Notes under the pieces: generated by a model | What the model was told of the DNA's origin: nothing | The model's input: only the letters and a program-made list of their open reading frames with translations | Databases searched by the model: none | Shown here: in pieces, positions 9,362-16,713 of the stretch | How positions within the stretch are numbered: position 1 is the stretch's first letter | How the letters are laid out: every line of letters starts with the position of its first letter | From: Methylotenera_A sp046598525 | Lineage (GTDB): Bacteria > Pseudomonadota > Gammaproteobacteria > Burkholderiales > Methylophilaceae | Direction: 5' to 3' | Assembly (NCBI GenBank): GCA_046598525.1 | Contig: JBKJIJ010000013.1 | Span: forward strand, 91,590 to 155,589 | Length of the DNA: 64,000 nucleotides | Translations under genes and position numbers: made by a program

Positions 9362-9422
9362 GATTGAAAGATAAAATACAAATAGGCGATGGCTAGATAA
9401 AAGTATCTAAATAGCACCTATC

Positions 9423-9453
9423 TTGAAAATCCAAGCTACTAACCGCATATAAT
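9423..9453 (+). promoter_or_regulatory. Candidate sigma70 promoter for trxB
   Basis: TTGAAA (9423-9428) and TATAAT (9448-9453) are separated by 19 bases, slightly long. A start site near 9460 would give a leader of about 28 bases before the trxB ATG at 9488. The -10 box is a perfect consensus; the spacing makes the assignment moderate. Confidence 0.5.
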
Positions 9454-9487
9454 TTATATTAATAATATTTCTAGAAAGCAGTATTTC

Positions 9488-10438
9488 ATGTCTTCACGTC
9501 ACGTTCATCTTCTTATTTTAGGCTCAGGTCCTGCTGGCTATTCGGCGGCCGTTTATGCGGCACGCGCTAATTTAAACCCTGTGCTAATCACTGGTATTGC
9601 GCAAGGCGGCCAACTGATGACCACAACAGAAGTGGACAACTGGCCAGCCGATGCCAATGGCGTGCAAGGCCCAGAATTAATGGAGCGCTTTCAAAAACAT
9701 GCTGAACGCTTTAATACAGAAATGATTTTTGATCATATTCACACCACGCATTTAACCGAAAAACCCATTCGTTTAGTGGGTGACAATGGCGATTACACTT
9801 GTGATGCCTTAATTATCGCCACTGGCGCATCCGCACAATATTTGGGCTTACCAAGTGAAGAGAAATTTAGCGGAAAAGGCGTTTCGGCTTGTGCCACCTG
9901 TGATGGATTTTTCTATCGTAATCAAGAAGTTGCCGTTATTGGCGGTGGCAATACGGCGGTTGAAGAAGCCTTATATTTAGCCAATATTGCCAGCAAAGTG
10001 ACGCTTGTGCATAGACGCGATAAATTTAAAGCCGAAGCCATTTTGGTGGATAAATTAATGGCGCGCGTGGCGGAAGGCAAAATTGAGCTGCAAACTTTTC
10101 ACACATTAGATGAAGTGCTGGGCGATGCAACAGGCGTAACTGGCATGCGCATTAAAGATGTGAATAGCGGTGCAACTAAGGATATTGAGCTAAAAGGCGT
10201 GTTTATAGCCATCGGCCATAAACCGAATACCGATATTTTTGCAGGCCAGATAGATATGGAAGGCGGCTATATCGTCACGCAAATGGGTCGTACTGGCAAC
10301 GCAACTGCCACCAATATTCCAGGCGTATTTGCCGCAGGTGATGTGCAAGACCATATCTATCGCCAAGCCGTAACCAGCGCAGGCACTGGCTGTATGGCAG
10401 CGTTAGATGCTGAGCGTTATTTAACAAGTTTAAAATAA
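9488..10438 (+). CDS. trxB: Thioredoxin-disulfide reductase
   Basis: 316 residues. It transfers electrons from NADPH via FAD to thioredoxin. The FAD dinucleotide motif is GSGPAGYSAAVYAARA (from residue 13). The redox-active CATC has C135 and C138. The NADPH Rossmann motif is GGGNTAVEEALY, followed by HRRDKF, and the C-terminal FAD contact is GVFAAGDVQD. Length and motifs match the bacterial low-molecular-weight class. It has its own likely promoter upstream, and a repeat-rich 290-base spacer follows it. Confidence 0.97.
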   Translation: MSSRHVHLLILGSGPAGYSAAVYAARANLNPVLITGIAQGGQLMTTTEVDNWPADANGVQGPELMERFQKHAERFNTEMIFDHIHTTHLTEKPIRLVGDNGDYTCDALIIATGASAQYLGLPSEEKFSGKGVSACATCDGFFYRNQEVAVIGGGNTAVEEALYLANIASKVTLVHRRDKFKAEAILVDKLMARVAEGKIELQTFHTLDEVLGDATGVTGMRIKDVNSGATKDIELKGVFIAIGHKPNTDIFAGQIDMEGGYIVTQMGRTGNATATNIPGVFAAGDVQDHIYRQAVTSAGTGCMAALDAERYLTSLK

Positions 10439-10551
10439 CTCGTTTTTAAACTAATCCGTTGCCCCTAAGCCATGAGTTTGCCGAATAGTTGAAATGCGTG
10501 CATAGATTGTCTTTTAGGTAAGCTAAAGCTCAGCAAAAACGGTGCTTTTAA

Positions 10552-10590
10552 ATCCCCTCACCCTTCAAGGGAGAGGGCTAGGGAGCGGGT
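10552..10590. repeat. CCCTC/GAGGG palindromic repeat, intergenic copy
   Basis: A C-rich arm (CCCCTCACCCTT) faces a G-rich arm (GGGAGAGGGCTAGGGAG). The same sequence type occurs twice inside the metG coding region (52019 and 53102), where it is translated. This intergenic copy shows that the element is mobile or repeated in the genome and is not part of metG. Confidence 0.7.
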
Positions 10591-10616
10591 AAAAACGCGT
10601 TAATACAAAATATCCG

Positions 10617-10687
10617 CCATACCCGCTAAGGCAGCAATCCAATGATGGTTTAAAATCAAAATGGATTCCCGCCTTTGCAAGAATGAC
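10617..10687. repeat. Degenerate type A inverted-repeat element (upstream of the Smr gene)
   Basis: The right arm 10662-10687 (TGGATTCCCGCC ... GAATGAC) is recognisable. The left arm, about 10617-10640, keeps only the CAT.CCCGC ... ATCCA skeleton. It lies about 40 bases upstream of the next start codon. Confidence 0.55.
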
Positions 10688-10728
10688 GAAATAGTCAGTT
10701 TTTAGGCTTAATTAACACTTGGAGTTGT

Positions 10729-11406
10729 ATGGCGCAGGCAAAACAACAACCTAAAAACAAGGCAAAGCTAAACGCCATTCCCATCACCAAAGCGCAAGCT
10801 AACGCCTTAAAATCCGCCAAAGAACAAGCGTTAGCCTTAGCTAAATTACAAGCACAACAACAATTACTGGCCGAAGCAGAAAAGCCGAATAGCGACACCA
10901 GCCTATTTCAAGCCGCCGTTAAAAACGCGCGCCCACTTAATATAGAAGTGCCGTTTACTGAAAAAACCCACCCAAAACCCATCGCCAAACAATTTTTACG
11001 CGATGAAAAACAAGCACTTAGAGATTCACTAAGTGATGATTATTACCCTGCGCACGAATTAGAAAGCGGCGAAGAACTGCTTTACCTGCGCACAGGCCAA
11101 TCGCCCAGCATATTAAGCAAACTGCGCCGCGGCTTTTGGGTAGTACAAGCGCAAATTGATTTACATGGATTAATTTCAGACGAAGCACGCGAATACGTAG
11201 CCGAATTTTTAGGCAGTTGCAAAAAGAAAAATATCCGCTGCGTGCGCATAGTGCATGGCAAAGGCCTAGGCTCCCGCAACCGCGAACCCGTGCTAAAACA
11301 TAAACTGCGCAACTGGTTAATTCAAAAAGATGAAGTAATTGCTTATGCGCAAGCCAAGCCAGAGGATGGCGGCAGTGGTGCTGTGATAGTTTTGTTGAAA
11401 GCTTAA
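10729..11406 (+). CDS. Smr/MutS2-type domain protein
   Basis: 225 residues. The first 65 residues are lysine/alanine/glutamine-rich and probably flexible. The C-terminal part (about 140-225) is an Smr domain with IDLHGL, the conserved RIVHGKGLGS motif and a C-terminal GGSGAVIVLLK strand. Smr domains are nucleic-acid-binding and often nicking nucleases. Stand-alone members of this length are common in betaproteobacteria (YdaL/SmrA-like). A good GGAG ribosome site precedes the ATG. The biological role is not established for this type, and none can be read from its neighbours. Confidence 0.88.
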   Translation: MAQAKQQPKNKAKLNAIPITKAQANALKSAKEQALALAKLQAQQQLLAEAEKPNSDTSLFQAAVKNARPLNIEVPFTEKTHPKPIAKQFLRDEKQALRDSLSDDYYPAHELESGEELLYLRTGQSPSILSKLRRGFWVVQAQIDLHGLISDEAREYVAEFLGSCKKKNIRCVRIVHGKGLGSRNREPVLKHKLRNWLIQKDEVIAYAQAKPEDGGSGAVIVLLKA

Positions 11407-11495
11407 TGTAAAATATTATTTAGATTAATCAATTGCTCTTTTTAAATTATCTTTAGAGCTTTAGAATCAGAAACCAGTATTGATAGACTTTACAC

Positions 11496-11930
11496 ATGAA
11501 AAAAATAATATTAATTTTAATCATATTACTATCAACTCTTTCAGCAGTTAAAGCTGATGAGCTTGCTTGGACGGACTTTAATAACAAGTTTAAAGCTGGG
11601 GAAATTGAGTTAAATTGTCGCAGTCTAGCATGTGCTGCTAGATGGGGAGTAAACAGACCTAACCTGCGACAACTTGATTCCGAAAGTGATTGGTACGAGT
11701 TGGCTGAACTTACAGCCAAGTTAAATCAAAATGGTTTATTAGCATATTACTATTTGGCCAAGTCAGCAATTATGCTCGAGTTATATGACGCTGCTGATAT
11801 GTATATGGATAAATCTACGTACGATGGAGTTGACCGTAGTTGCATACTCGGTACTTGTGAAGGAATTGACATCAATCGTGCGTTCTTAGGATTCAGATTT
11901 GTAATTGACGAAAGTAGGAAGGGTAATTAA
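11496..11930 (+). CDS. Unrecognised secreted protein
   Basis: 144 residues, not recognised. Residues 1-20 form a clear Sec signal peptide (MKKIILILIILLSTLSAVKA) with probable cleavage after VKA. The mature part of about 124 residues contains four cysteines in two close pairs of regions (CRSLAC and CILGTC), suggesting disulfides in the periplasm. The central helical segment (ELAELTAKLNQNGLLAYYY) resembles Sel1/TPR helices only loosely. The gene is AT-rich, without the GCG/CGC-rich codons of its neighbours, so recent acquisition is possible. A repeat block follows immediately. Confidence 0.6.
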   Translation: MKKIILILIILLSTLSAVKADELAWTDFNNKFKAGEIELNCRSLACAARWGVNRPNLRQLDSESDWYELAELTAKLNQNGLLAYYYLAKSAIMLELYDAADMYMDKSTYDGVDRSCILGTCEGIDINRAFLGFRFVIDESRKGN

Positions 11931-11943
11931 ATACTCTTTGCCC

Positions 11944-11973
11944 TGTAGGGTGTGTTCTTGAAACCACCCTACA
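11944..11973. repeat. TGTAGGGTG / CACCCTACA short inverted repeat
   Basis: A 30-base palindrome: TGTAGGGTG at 11944 faces CCACCCTACA ending at 11973. It directly precedes the DUF1348 tail stub. A longer version of the same element sits at 12126-12204, immediately 3' of the intact gene. Confidence 0.75.
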
Positions 11974-11977
11974 AAAT

Positions 11978-12126
11978 TCATAAACCCAAATCACTCAAAC
12001 TCCCATGCTCATCTGTCCTGCGGCCTAATGGCCAAAAGAATTTACATTCACTTTCTTTAATCGGCAAATCGTTAATGCTTGCGTAGCGCAATTCCATTAA
12101 TCCGTTAGCATCGAATTGCCAGCTTT
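11978..12126 (-). pseudogene. Orphan 3'-end stub of a DUF1348 gene
   Basis: Read on the minus strand, this segment encodes about 48 codons plus a stop. They match the C-terminal end of the intact DUF1348 gene just upstream (12208-12687): WQFDA, LMELRYASINDLPIKE, KFFWPLGRR and SLSDLGL are shared. Many differences are silent and about seven change a residue (e.g. K to N, TDR to SEC, P to T). There is no start codon or upstream part, so it is a fragment. It is bracketed by two copies of the TGTAGGGTG repeat. The divergence is larger than expected from a recent local duplication. Confidence 0.85.
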
Positions 12127-12204
12127 GTAGGGTGGGTTCTTGAACCCACGCGTCATAAAATTTAAAATTGTTATCGCGTGGGTAAACAAGTTACCCACCC
12201 TACA
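12126..12204. repeat. TGTAGGGTGGGT inverted-repeat element between stub and DUF1348 gene
   Basis: A 79-base element with terminal inverted repeats TGTAGGGTGGGT (12126) and ACCCACCCTACA (ending 12204). Inside it has a second inverted pair, GAACCCACGCG and CGCGTGGGT. It begins exactly where homology between the stub and the intact gene ends, and stops 3 bases before the intact gene's stop codon. Confidence 0.8.
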
Positions 12205-12207
12205 AAA

Positions 12208-12687
12208 TCACAATCCCAAATCACTCAAACTCGCATGCTCATCTGGCCTGCGGCCTAATGGCCAAAAGAATTTACGGTCTGTTTCTTTAATGGGCAAATC
12301 GTTAATGCTGGCGTAGCGTAATTCCATTAAGCCTTTGGCGTCAAATTGCCAATTTTCGTTGCCGTAGCTTCTAAACCAACTGCCTGCTTCATCACGCCAT
12401 TCATAGGCAAAACGCACAGCGATGCGGTTGCCGTCAAATGCCCAAAGCTCTTTGATTAGCCGATACTCTAATTCCTTGGCCCATTTTTGAGTTAAAAATT
12501 CTACGATTTGCGCGCGGCCTTTTGGAAATTCAGCGCGGTTACGCCATTGCGAATCTTGCGTATACACCATTGAAACACGTTGCGGGTCGCGGCTGTTCCA
12601 GCCATCTTCTGCCATGCGCACTTTTTGAATAGCCGTTTCGCGGGTGAATGGCGGGACTGGTGGGCGGGTTTCTGCTGCATTTGTCAT
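12208..12687 (-). CDS. DUF1348 family, NTF2/SnoaL-like protein
   Basis: 159 residues. It belongs to the nuclear-transport-factor-2/SnoaL-like fold, recognisable from the DUF1348 signature: AEDGWNSRDPQRVS at the N-terminus, YTQDSQWRNRAEF, IAVRFAYEWRDEAGSWFRS and the C-terminal FFWPLGRRPDEH. These small cone-shaped alpha+beta domains often bind or isomerise small hydrophobic ligands; no substrate is known for this family, so the role is unassigned. An AGGAATCC ribosome site precedes the ATG. It is followed by a partial second copy of its own 3' end (11978-12126). Confidence 0.85.
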   Translation of the reverse strand: MTNAAETRPPVPPFTRETAIQKVRMAEDGWNSRDPQRVSMVYTQDSQWRNRAEFPKGRAQIVEFLTQKWAKELEYRLIKELWAFDGNRIAVRFAYEWRDEAGSWFRSYGNENWQFDAKGLMELRYASINDLPIKETDRKFFWPLGRRPDEHASLSDLGL

Positions 12688-12740
12688 CTTGGATTCCTAA
12701 ACATCAAAGCGGTGATTAAAAGTTAAAATAATGTTAGCAC

Positions 12741-12860
12741 GTCGTTCTGAGCCTTGGTTTTATTTGGGCGAAGAATCCAGCACTTGGCTATTTAAATTTG
12801 CTTGGCTAATTTGATTTTTAGTTAGTTAAAAGCTGGATTCTTCGCTTTGCTCAGAATGAC
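12741..12860. repeat. Bipartite inverted-repeat element, type C
   Basis: The outer ends are GTCGTTCTGAGC and GCTCAGAATGAC. The inner boxes are GCGAAGAATCCAG and its complement CTGGATTCTTCGC. About 120 bases in all. It is the same family as 15350-15433 and the half-copy at 35740-35779. It shares the GTCATTC/GAATGAC ends with types A and B. Confidence 0.8.
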
Positions 12861-12944
12861 GGTGTGGGAATATTGTGCTTAAGTATATTGCTTTAGCAAA
12901 AATTGTCATTTCAGTAATCATCATTCAACTAAACAACATTACTA

Positions 12945-13206
12945 GCAATCGTCATTCCAGCGCAGGCTGGAATCTAGGCAAGATACGTGTCAACAAATAT
13001 ATCAACTGGCATTATGTAAATAAAACTTAAACACAAATCTTAGTGCGCTTAAGTGACTCACCAAAAATTGTTGCTGGACTGGATTCCAGCCTGCGCTGGA
13101 ATGACGAATTTGATAATTGGGCGCTTAATAATAAAAAGCTATTGCTCACCTAAGAAACCACCACTTTGATGCGCCCATAGGCTGGCATATAAGCCACCCA
13201 GTTTCA
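12945..13206. repeat. 262-base tandem duplication, copy 1
   Basis: Copy 1 of a unit that recurs at 13207-13468 with a constant offset of 262 bases and scattered substitutions. It contains a complete type B inverted-repeat element (12951-13105; arms GTCATTCCAGCGCAGGCTGG and its complement) followed by the 3' end of the ABC exporter. AGCAAT is shared at both junctions, so that short match may have served as the recombination point. Confidence 0.9.
13139..13206 (-). pseudogene. Orphan 3'-end stub of the ABC exporter gene
   Basis: Minus-strand codons give the last 22-23 residues of the neighbouring exporter plus a TAG stop: LKLGGLYASLWAHQSGGFL and GEQ. Every nucleotide difference I can find from the intact 3' end (13401-13468) within these codons is silent (e.g. 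TAT/TAC, CTA/CTG, TTC/TTT, TTA/TTG). It has no start and no upstream part, so it is not a gene. The silent-only pattern shows the sequence spent time under protein-level selection before becoming a stub. Confidence 0.88.
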
Positions 13207-13468
13207 GCAATCGTCATTCCAGCGCAGGCTGGAATCTAGGCAGGATACGTGTCAACAAATATATCAATAGGCATTATGTAAATAAAACTTATACACAAAG
13301 CTTGGTGCGCTTAAGTATTTCACCAAAAATTGTGGCTGGACTGGATTCCAGCCTGCGCTGGAATGACGAAATTGATAATCGGGCGCTTAATAATAAAAAG
13401 CTATTGCTCACCCAAAAAACCACCACTTTGATGCGCCCACAGGCTGGCGTATAAGCCACCTAGTTTCA
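13207..13468. repeat. 262-base tandem duplication, copy 2
   Basis: Second copy of the 262-base unit. It contains a type B inverted-repeat element at 13213-13367 and, at 13401-13468, the genuine 3' end of the ABC exporter coding region. After AGCAAT the sequences diverge: this copy continues into the gene body, while copy 1 continues into copy 2. Confidence 0.9.
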
Positions 13469-15242
13469 GCAATTCGGCATGGCTGCCCTGCTCAATAATA
13501 TTGCCATTATCCAGCACAATTAATTTATCCATTGCAGCAATGGTGGATAAGCGATGCGCGATGGCGACAACGGTTTTGCCTTGCATCAAATTATAAAGGC
13601 TGGCTTGAATCACGGTTTCTACTTCAGAATCCAGCGCGCTGGTGGCTTCATCTAATAATAAAATCGGTGCATCTTTAAGCATCACACGCGCAATGGCAAT
13701 ACGCTGACGCTGGCCGCCAGAGAGCTTTACTCCGCGCTCGCCTACGTGCGCATCGTAGCCTGTTCTGCCTTTTACATCGCTTAAATTCAATATAAATTCA
13801 TGTGCTTCGGCACGTTTGGCGGCGGCAATCATTTCTTCTTCTGTGGCGTCGGGGCGGCCATATAAAATATTATCGCGCACGCTGCGATGCAGCAATGAGG
13901 TATCTTGCGTGACCATGCCAATGCTGGCGCGCAGGCTGTTTTGGGTGACGGCATTGATATTTTGCTGGTCAATCAAAATGCGGCCTGCTTCAACTTCATA
14001 AAAGCGCAATAGTAAGTTAACAATAGTGGATTTTCCCGCGCCAGAACGCCCTACCAGCCCGACTTTTTCGCCGGCTTTGATGGTTAAATCGAGATTTTTT
14101 AATACTTGTTTATGCTGGCTGGAAAGCACTTTACCGTAATTAAAATTCACCGCGTCAAAAACCACTTCGCCTTGCTTCACCTGTAAGGGTTTTGCATCAG
14201 GCGCATCGTTAATATTATTGTGCATGGTCAATGTGTTCATGCCGTCTTGCACCGTGCCTACTTGCTCATAGAGCGATGTCATTTCCCACATTACCCAATG
14301 CGAAACGCCGTTTAGGCGCAGCGCCATGGCCGTTGCCGCGGCCACACCGCCCACTGTTACTTCACCAATACTCCATAACCATAAAGCGGTTAAGCCAGTG
14401 GCAATAATTAGCAACATATTGAGTATATGGTTAACGATTTCGACAGAGCTGACTAATTGCATTTGGCCGTGTACAGTGCCTAAAAAATCTTGCATGGCAT
14501 GCTTGGCATAACCTGCCTCGCGCCCCGCGTGGCTGAATAATTTAACGGTACTAATATTGGTGTAAGCATCGGTAATGCGGCCTGTCATTAAACTGCGCGC
14601 ATCGGCTTGGCGTTGCGATGTTTTGCTTAATTTAGGCACAAAATAGCTTAGAGATGCCACATAACAGGCCAACCAAACCAAAAATGGAATGGTAATAAGC
14701 GGATTAAAATAGCCCACAATGGTGACCATAGTGCCAAAATACACAATCACGTAAATCATGATATCGGCCACAATAAACCACACATCGCGCACGGCCAGCG
14801 CGGTTTGCATCACTTTTGCCGCCACGCGGCCTGCAAACTCGTCTTGGTAAAAGCTCATGCTTTGATTCAACATCAGTCGATGGAAATTCCAGCGCAGACG
14901 CATGGGGAAATTACCCGCCAATGCTTGGTGCTTAAACAAAGTTTGCAACACAATAAACAGCGTACTCAGCAACAAAACGCCAGCCAATATCATTAGACGA
15001 TTGCCCTCTTGCTGCCATAATAATTGCGGCGGAATATCGCTTAACCAATCCACCACTTTGCCCATCATGGCAAATAACAATGCCTCAAACGCGCCAATCA
15101 TGCCGGTGAAAATGGTCATGCCCAATAAAAATGGCCGCATGCCTGCTGTGCAATCCCACGCAAATTGCCAAAAGTTTTTGGGCGGCGTGTTGATGATGGC
15201 ATCGGGAAACGGCTTTGCTAAGCTTTGAAACCAATTGTACAT
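13401..15242 (-). CDS. ABC exporter, fused membrane and ATPase domains
   Basis: 613 residues, a half-transporter of the MsbA/type I exporter kind that works as a dimer in the inner membrane. Residues about 35-330 form the six-helix ABC transmembrane domain. The ATPase has Walker A GRSGAGKS (398-405), signature LSGGQ (507-511), Walker B ILLLDE (527-532) and the H-loop AHRLST. The N-terminus MYNWFQSLAKPFPD is typical of a proteobacterial subfamily annotated only as multidrug/lipid ABC transporters, and no substrate can be inferred from context. The ATG is at 15240-15242. Its last 68 bases are repeated 262 bases downstream. Confidence 0.92.
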   Translation of the reverse strand: MYNWFQSLAKPFPDAIINTPPKNFWQFAWDCTAGMRPFLLGMTIFTGMIGAFEALLFAMMGKVVDWLSDIPPQLLWQQEGNRLMILAGVLLLSTLFIVLQTLFKHQALAGNFPMRLRWNFHRLMLNQSMSFYQDEFAGRVAAKVMQTALAVRDVWFIVADIMIYVIVYFGTMVTIVGYFNPLITIPFLVWLACYVASLSYFVPKLSKTSQRQADARSLMTGRITDAYTNISTVKLFSHAGREAGYAKHAMQDFLGTVHGQMQLVSSVEIVNHILNMLLIIATGLTALWLWSIGEVTVGGVAAATAMALRLNGVSHWVMWEMTSLYEQVGTVQDGMNTLTMHNNINDAPDAKPLQVKQGEVVFDAVNFNYGKVLSSQHKQVLKNLDLTIKAGEKVGLVGRSGAGKSTIVNLLLRFYEVEAGRILIDQQNINAVTQNSLRASIGMVTQDTSLLHRSVRDNILYGRPDATEEEMIAAAKRAEAHEFILNLSDVKGRTGYDAHVGERGVKLSGGQRQRIAIARVMLKDAPILLLDEATSALDSEVETVIQASLYNLMQGKTVVAIAHRLSTIAAMDKLIVLDNGNIIEQGSHAELLKLGGLYASLWAHQSGGFLGEQ

Positions 15243-15349
15243 AGTGGATGACTGTATTTTCTGTAAAGATATTGTTGCTTATACGAGTGACAATTTAAAG
15301 AATAGTGCGAATTTAAAACAGGATGAAAATTTTAGTTTAAATCTAACAC

Positions 15350-15433
15350 GTCATTCTGAGCATAGCGAAGAATCTAGTTTAGGGAATAAAGTCTGGATTC
15401 TTCGCCCAAATAAATCATTGGGCTCAGAATGAC
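15350..15433. repeat. Bipartite inverted-repeat element, type C
   Basis: Ends GTCATTCTGAGC and GCTCAGAATGAC, with inner boxes GCGAAGAATC and GGATTCTTCGC. It is 84 bases long and fills most of the gap between the ABC exporter start and the ispF end. A near relative lies at 12741-12860. Confidence 0.82.
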
Positions 15434-15457
15434 GGTTTTATTATTAAGCCGATTAAA

Positions 15458-15937
15458 TTAAAGTGGCGACAAAATCGTGCAAACCGCCTCTGCCGCAATG
15501 CCCTCGCCGCGCCCTGTAAAGCCTAATTTTTCTGTGGTGGTGGCTTTTACGTTTACTTGGTTAAGCGCTATTTGGCAATCGGCCGCGATATTAACGCACA
15601 TTTGCGCGGTGTGTTTTGAAAGCTTTGGCGCTTCGCAAATAACGGTGGCATCAATATTATTCACTGTGTAATTTTTAGCATGCAAAAGTGCCACCACATG
15701 CCGCAATAAAACGCGCGAATCGGCATTTTTATAAGTGTTATCACTCGGCGGAAAATGCTTGCCAATATCGCCCATCGCTGCCGCGCCTAAAAGCGCATCG
15801 CATATCGCATGCAATAAAACATCAGCGTCTGAGTGACCATCCAAGCCTTTATCATGCGGCACATCTACCCCACCAATAATGCATTTTCGGCCCACTACTA
15901 AGGCATGCACATCCAAACCGTGACCAATTCGTATCAT
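15458..15937 (-). CDS. ispF: 2-C-methyl-D-erythritol 2,4-cyclodiphosphate synthase
   Basis: About 159 residues from the ATG at 15935-15937 (a GTG six bases further upstream is also in frame). It is the fifth step of the MEP isoprenoid pathway: it cyclises CDP-ME 2-phosphate with release of CMP. The metal-binding GHGLDVHAL near the N-terminus and the family motif GHSDADVLLHAICDALLGA are present, as is the C-terminal TTTEKLGFTGRGEGI. The chosen start overlaps the ispD stop codon as ATGA, the usual coupled ispD-ispF arrangement. Confidence 0.96.
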   Translation of the reverse strand: MIRIGHGLDVHALVVGRKCIIGGVDVPHDKGLDGHSDADVLLHAICDALLGAAAMGDIGKHFPPSDNTYKNADSRVLLRHVVALLHAKNYTVNNIDATVICEAPKLSKHTAQMCVNIAADCQIALNQVNVKATTTEKLGFTGRGEGIAAEAVCTILSPL

Positions 15938-16635
15938 GCGCACCCTTTTGATTTTTCTGTATTTAATAATGCTTCTAATAATTGTAAATCTTGCGGATAA
16001 GTGACTTTTAAATTGCGCAGCTCACCTTGAACCAAGGTTGGTTTTAAGCCTAGCGCTTCAATCGCTTCGGATTCATCCGTCACACTAGCGCCAAATTGGC
16101 TTAATGCGCTTTTTAATGCCGCAAATCGAAACATTTGCGGCGTTTGCGCTTGCCATAAATTAGCGCGCGCAATGGTTTTCCCCACTTGCTGATTATCAAG
16201 CGATTGTTTTAAAGTATCGGCCACTGGCAACGCTAACAAACCGCCTACAGCATCATGCTCTAAGGTGCTAATTAGTTGGCTTAACAAGTCATGTGTTAAA
16301 CCCGGCCTAGCCGCATCGTGCACTAAAATCCAGTCATCGGCTTGCAAAATTGGCTCAATTGCATTGAGTGTATTCAACACCGTTTGCGCACGCGTTGCGC
16401 CGCCCGTGTAATGCAAATGCAAGCGGCTTTCAGGCTCTAATGTTAGGCTGCGCCAGAAATCATCATCAGGATTTAACGCCACATGAATGCCTGCGATGCG
16501 CGGATGATTGAAAAAAGTTTGAATGCAATGCGAAATCATTGGCTTGCCAGCTAGCGGAATATATTGCTTGGGCAACACATTCGCCATACGGTTTCCAACG
16601 CCAGCTGCGGGAATAATTACATGAAAAAACGCCAT
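15934..16635 (-). CDS. ispD: 2-C-methyl-D-erythritol 4-phosphate cytidylyltransferase
   Basis: 233 residues, the third MEP pathway step, making CDP-methylerythritol. It has the nucleotide-binding N-terminus IIPAAGVGNRM, then LPKQYIPLAGKP, the catalytic-site segment VHDAARP and TDESEAIEALG near the C-terminus. It overlaps ispF by 4 bases. The start ATG has no visible Shine-Dalgarno sequence and lies within the downstream arm of an 11-base-pair hairpin (16627-16657) that also looks like the amtB terminator, so initiation may be unusual. Confidence 0.95.
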   Translation of the reverse strand: MAFFHVIIPAAGVGNRMANVLPKQYIPLAGKPMISHCIQTFFNHPRIAGIHVALNPDDDFWRSLTLEPESRLHLHYTGGATRAQTVLNTLNAIEPILQADDWILVHDAARPGLTHDLLSQLISTLEHDAVGGLLALPVADTLKQSLDNQQVGKTIARANLWQAQTPQMFRFAALKSALSQFGASVTDESEAIEALGLKPTLVQGELRNLKVTYPQDLQLLEALLNTEKSKGCA

Positions 16636-16657
16636 GCTTTATTTTAGCATGGCGTTT
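16627..16657 (-). terminator. Probable amtB terminator overlapping the ispD start codon
   Basis: A perfect 11-base stem: AAACGCCATGC on the plus strand at 16627-16637 pairs with GCATGGCGTTT at 16647-16657, with a 9-base loop. On the minus strand the stem is followed directly by a T-run (GCGTTTTTTC), the form of an intrinsic terminator, 57 bases after the amtB stop codon. The ispD ATG (16633-16635) is inside the second arm. The loop also reads TGCTAAAAT on the minus strand, an extended -10-like box. Confidence 0.65.
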
Positions 16658-16713
16658 ATTTAGAGATAAAACTTATAACGATTTTTTAATTCTCAGAGTC
16701 TATCCTGAAAGTA

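Larger units (their letters stand above)
12688..13400. other. Gene-free 713-base stretch made of repeats
   Basis: It holds a type C inverted-repeat element (12741-12860), a short unique spacer, and a 262-base unit present twice in tandem (12945-13206, 13207-13468). The first copy contains an orphan copy of the ABC exporter 3' end (13139-13206). No start codon with a plausible gene was found on either strand. Confidence 0.85.
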
